From Paenibacillus sp. MMS20-IR301 (GTDB taxonomy: Bacteria > Bacillota > Bacilli > Paenibacillales > Paenibacillaceae), in assembly GCF_032302195.1 (NCBI RefSeq), contig NZ_CP135275.1:5462001-5526000 (forward strand): a stretch of 64,000 nucleotides of DNA, written 5' to 3'. Shown piece after piece: positions 61,276 to 64,000 of the stretch. Position numbers and translations under genes: made by a program. The notes under the pieces were generated by a model, which saw only the letters and a list, made by a program, of their open reading frames with translations, did not search any database and was not told where the DNA came from. The stretch's first letter is position 1. Every line of letters begins with the position of its first letter.

Positions 61276-61950
61276 TTACTGATCCGCTCCAGTCACCTGC
61301 TGCCTCAGCGGAAGGTAATAGCACATTTCTGCATCAACATTTAGTTCCACTTTGTACACTTCTATCATGTTCATGTAGTGGATACGGTCACTAATCTTTA
61401 TTTCAAAACAGGTGCTGTCCCAATCCGCAATAGGTGCTACTTCATCCCGGTGCCCGGGCAGCCAAATCTCCTTAATATAGGCTTGGGCGGATTTCATGCC
61501 GTTGCCCGCCCCTTCATTACCGCCGACCAGCTCCTCTGCAGAGCTTGCCCGGAATGTAATACTGGCGAACTTGGTCAGTCCGGTGTCGATGCCTGCCAGC
61601 CCTTCGGGCAGATCATCCAGCGACTTCACCTGACAGCCGAAAAAATAGTCATAATGCTCAGCATTCCCTCCGGAGAATCCCACCTCTGTATAGGGGGCAC
61701 ACCGGTCCATCATTTGTGCTTTATAATGCGCGTGATAATGGTCAATGTTGGCGAAATTAGGATACGAGCTTATGGGCACACCTGCAAGCTTGAGACTCTC
61801 AGGATATTCAATAATATCCATGCGGTATTCAATATTTTTGTAGCTTTGGAATCTGTTTTCCGCCTTTTTCTCAACCGAGCTGATAATATCGGGCTTCACG
61901 GCAGGACGATAACCTTCAGGAGTACCATTTGTTTTTGGGGCCGGATTCAT
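61276..61950 (-). CDS. Stand-alone GyrI-like (effector-binding) domain protein
   Basis: A 224-residue protein. RMDIIEYPESLKLAGVPISSY and the later GMKSAQAYIKEIWLPGHRDEVAPIADWDSTCFEIKISDRIHYMNMIEVYKVELN match the GyrI-like/AraC effector-binding fold, which binds small hydrophobic or cationic ligands or inhibits gyrase. It has no DNA-binding domain. Its ATG overlaps the stop of the AraC regulator gene (ATGA at 61947-61950), so the two are co-translated. It may titrate or modify the same ligand that the regulator senses. Confidence 0.7.
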   Translation of the reverse strand: MNPAPKTNGTPEGYRPAVKPDIISSVEKKAENRFQSYKNIEYRMDIIEYPESLKLAGVPISSYPNFANIDHYHAHYKAQMMDRCAPYTEVGFSGGNAEHYDYFFGCQVKSLDDLPEGLAGIDTGLTKFASITFRASSAEELVGGNEGAGNGMKSAQAYIKEIWLPGHRDEVAPIADWDSTCFEIKISDRIHYMNMIEVYKVELNVDAEMCYYLPLRQQVTGADQ

Positions 61951-63296
61951 CGCACACGCTCCTCAACTGTATTTATGCTGCATACCCTGATTGTAGTTTG
62001 AATACCTCCGGCCGTATTATCATTGTCTGCCAATTTTATATAAGACTTCATCCCGATATGTCCGTGTCCCGTACCGCCGGAAGCATCAAACACCGTGAAT
62101 ACCTGTGCCCTGCTCTCTCTATTCAAGCCATGCTCCTCAACCCACCCTGCCAAAACCGCTTCCTCACCTCTGCGGTTCCCCTGACTGGTTCCTTCCAGCA
62201 CAGCATATAAACCTCCGGGAACCTCCAGCACCGAAATGCTGCCGTCATCCGGAACATACCGGTGCTCATGAAGCACGATTCCGCAGGTGCAGCAGTCATG
62301 CCCGCCTGAAACATAATATTCCTTCTGTGTCTCCAGCAGATAGGGGTATTGCTTCGCCAGAAACTCCGTTAACACCTCGGCTGCCGCTTTCTCTGCATGA
62401 CTACCGCGCTGCGCCGCAATGAGAAAAAGCCGGTCCGGGCAGGTCTGTATGGAGATAGCCGGGTAATCCGCACTAAGCCTGATGGGAAGATGCAGAACAA
62501 GCCTCCGGATCTTGCCTTTTCTGAGCACATAGGCTTCGAAATAAGGCAGGTTCTCCTGTTCGAACATGCTGATCTTCATCCAATGGCTGTACAAATAATT
62601 CCACGCCTGATTAATGTCTGCCTCCGCATTGTTCACAATAGTTGTAGCATATAGCTGCTCTACCGGCGGTGTTATTCGATGAATGGCCAGCCCCTGGGAG
62701 CCGCGGACCCGCTCCAGGGTCTCCCTGCAATACTCCACCTGCAGTTCATAGCAAAACCGCTTGCCCGCCTGCTTCTCATTCCGGCCAAGCAGCAAGCCGT
62801 TATATTGCGGGAGTATGGAGAGCAGGGCCTGAACGGCCCGGTCTTCTATTCCCGCCAGCTGATTGCCGAAATAATGGACAGCTATCATGGAGGGGATCCG
62901 CACCGTCTTCACTTCGACCTGCATCGGCATTGCAGTGTTAAAGACAGGGAAATAATAATGGACCGTGCCCGCTTTGTAGGCCGTGGGTGTCATGTTCAAT
63001 AAGGCCTTTACCGTTCTGCAAAAGGCAGCCTGTGAGCTATAGCCGCAGGCATATACGACCGATGCCGGCTCCATATCTGAATACTTTATCAAATGCAGCG
63101 CCTTAGATAACCGACGTCTGCGTATATATTCATACACCGGATGGCCTGTCAGGCTGTAGAAATCACGATAGAGCTGACGTGGAGAAACATAACATTCTCC
63201 GGCAATTTGCTCCACACTTACATCCTCTCCCAGGCGTTCTTCGATGATGGCTATTGCCTTTTTCAAATACAATTTAGTGGTTATGGCCGTCAACAC
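61947..63296 (-). CDS. AraC-family regulator with GyrI-like effector domains
   Basis: A 449-residue regulator. The AraC helix-turn-helix is at the N terminus (about 10-110: VSVEQIAGECYVSPRQLYRDFYSLTGHPVYEYIRRRRLSKALHLIKYSDM and VYACGYSSQAAFCRTVKALLNMTPTAY), as in Rob, not at the usual C terminus. Residues about 125-280 and 285-430 look like two effector-binding (GyrI-like) repeats, the second with HRYVPDDGSISVLEVPGGLYAVLEGTS. It overlaps the stand-alone GyrI-like gene. Such proteins usually control efflux or detoxification genes; none is next to it here. Confidence 0.8.
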   Translation of the reverse strand: MLTAITTKLYLKKAIAIIEERLGEDVSVEQIAGECYVSPRQLYRDFYSLTGHPVYEYIRRRRLSKALHLIKYSDMEPASVVYACGYSSQAAFCRTVKALLNMTPTAYKAGTVHYYFPVFNTAMPMQVEVKTVRIPSMIAVHYFGNQLAGIEDRAVQALLSILPQYNGLLLGRNEKQAGKRFCYELQVEYCRETLERVRGSQGLAIHRITPPVEQLYATTIVNNAEADINQAWNYLYSHWMKISMFEQENLPYFEAYVLRKGKIRRLVLHLPIRLSADYPAISIQTCPDRLFLIAAQRGSHAEKAAAEVLTEFLAKQYPYLLETQKEYYVSGGHDCCTCGIVLHEHRYVPDDGSISVLEVPGGLYAVLEGTSQGNRRGEEAVLAGWVEEHGLNRESRAQVFTVFDASGGTGHGHIGMKSYIKLADNDNTAGGIQTTIRVCSINTVEERVR

Positions 63297-63399
63297 CCAT
63301 TCCCCGCTCTCGTAAAAGCTGTATTCAGCAGACTGGAGCTATACCTGGTGGGAGCTTACCATAAGTTTACTAAGCTGTCTGTGATGGAGTGCGGAGGCC

Positions 63400-63999
63400 C
63401 TAATACAATGCCCGCCACAAATAAAAGGTGGCGTAAGCCTCCCAGCCCTGCCACGGCCGGGCCAGCTCAAGCAGCTCCGCCGGCGTAGGCTTGCGGTCCA
63501 ACCCGGTCAGGAATTTGACCACGTTCTGTAGCCCGACATCGCCTACAGGGAAGGACGAGGCATCCCGCAGGCAGCGCATGCGGACATATTGCGAGGTCCA
63601 CGGGCCGACCCCGCGGATCTCAAGCAGCCGCTGCTCGGCGGCTGCCGGGGACGGGAGCGCAAGCAGGTCTTCCCGGCTTAATTCGCCGCCGGCAATCAGC
63701 GCGGCAACCTCAAGCACTGTACACGCCTTGCTGCGGGTCAGCTGCAGCCTGCACAGCTCTTCGGCCTGCACCTCCGCGAAGACCTCCGGCCTCGGGAACT
63801 GGTAATAGGTCTGACCTTCCCGTTCCAGCGACTCCCCGTATTCTGCGGTCAGCCGCTGCTTCAGCGTATAGGCGAACGCCAGATTCACCTGCTGCCCGAG
63901 AATCGCCCAGCATAACGCTTCGAACAGATCGGGAATGCCGACGATCCGCAGTCCGTAATGCAGGCTTACGAGCGGCCGGAGCAGCGAATCAGCTTCCGC
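63400..63999 (-). CDS. DNA-3-methyladenine glycosylase II (AlkA-like), N terminus missing
   Basis: The gene runs off the right window edge; 199 C-terminal residues are seen. The frame is open from the edge and continues upstream of an apparent GTG start at 63888. EALCWAILGQQVNLAFAYTLKQRL, then the helix-hairpin-helix LLEIRGVGPWTSQYVRMRCLRD and the catalytic Asp in FPVGDVGLQ are AlkA/HhH-GPD hallmarks. It removes 3-methyladenine and other alkylated bases. The N-terminal part, possibly an Ada-like or TBP-like domain, is outside the window. It is convergent with nothing; its stop is 104 bases from the AraC regulator start. Confidence 0.88.
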   Translation of the reverse strand, partial: AEADSLLRPLVSLHYGLRIVGIPDLFEALCWAILGQQVNLAFAYTLKQRLTAEYGESLEREGQTYYQFPRPEVFAEVQAEELCRLQLTRSKACTVLEVAALIAGGELSREDLLALPSPAAAEQRLLEIRGVGPWTSQYVRMRCLRDASSFPVGDVGLQNVVKFLTGLDRKPTPAELLELARPWQGWEAYATFYLWRALY

Positions 64000-64000
64000 C

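Noticed and set aside
1..64000. rRNA or tRNA genes, or an integrated prophage
   Set aside because: No cloverleaf or rRNA stretch and no phage structural, integrase or packaging genes were seen.

Overview
The window looks like a Paenibacillus-type chromosome segment (Bacillota, Bacillales). The support is strong AGGAGG-type ribosome binding sites, TTG and GTG starts, YesM/YesN two-component pairs behind carbohydrate ABC transporters, sigma-D, CtsR and CcpA sites of Bacillus type, a GC-leaning coding style, and several families of short dispersed intergenic repeats. No rRNA, tRNA or CRISPR array was seen. Both ends cut a gene: a GT4 glycosyltransferase on the left and an AlkA-type DNA glycosylase on the right.

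Layout, left to right. 0-3.6 kb: glycosyltransferase tail, a stand-alone PII-like regulator, a DUF445 membrane protein, a Cof-type HAD phosphatase and a possible 41-residue holin-like peptide. 3.7-12.2 kb: a minus-strand xylan/xylo-oligosaccharide locus (two permeases, binding protein, GH43 beta-xylosidase, polyol dehydrogenase, then after a terminator a YesM/YesN kinase-regulator pair) with a cre-like CcpA site near its start. 12.5-16.2 kb: a UvrD/PcrA-like helicase, a 1-kb repeat-rich gap and a small DUF6953-type protein. 16.3-20.3 kb: a PotABCD/Fbp-type ABC importer. 20.6-25.5 kb: an arylsulfotransferase-family gene in one operon with an Ssu/Tau-type ABC importer, next to a MarR regulator. 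26.1-30.5 kb: an OmpR-type two-component system followed by a beta-propeller lipoprotein and facing a small secreted protein. 30.5-33.5 kb: a chemotaxis receptor behind a sigma-D promoter but broken by a one-base frameshift, then an XRE-TPR regulator.

33.5-38.7 kb is the clearest accessory region: a decayed IS1182-like element beside an A+T-rich two-gene operon. It encodes a small HEPN-like protein and an 871-residue protein that fuses a ParA/MinD-type ATPase (variant KGGVGR P-loop) to a second, unrelated P-loop ATPase. This is the best candidate for an undescribed, probably defensive, system.

38.7-49.7 kb: an MccF-like S66 peptidase, an AI-2E family transporter, a short-chain dehydrogenase, an MBL-fold hydrolase, a complete oligopeptide (Opp/Dpp) importer with a clear promoter and an attenuator-like palindrome after the binding-protein gene, and a cyclophilin. 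49.9-51.7 kb: a protein with two glycosyltransferase domains joined by an Ala-rich linker, preceded by a 10-codon leader ORF. 52.4-57.1 kb: a heat-shock cluster (ClpB, a CbpA-like DnaJ, Hsp20) with two CtsR operators upstream of hsp20. 57.2-64 kb: regulators and small enzymes: a GNAT acetyltransferase divergent from a MocR-type regulator that has lost the PLP-binding lysine, a WYL regulator divergent from a VOC protein, an AraC regulator with GyrI-like domains overlapping a stand-alone GyrI-like protein, and the AlkA fragment.

Starts were moved downstream of the longest ORF wherever a good ribosome binding site and the family alignment agreed. All family calls are from reading the translated sequence; no database search was run.
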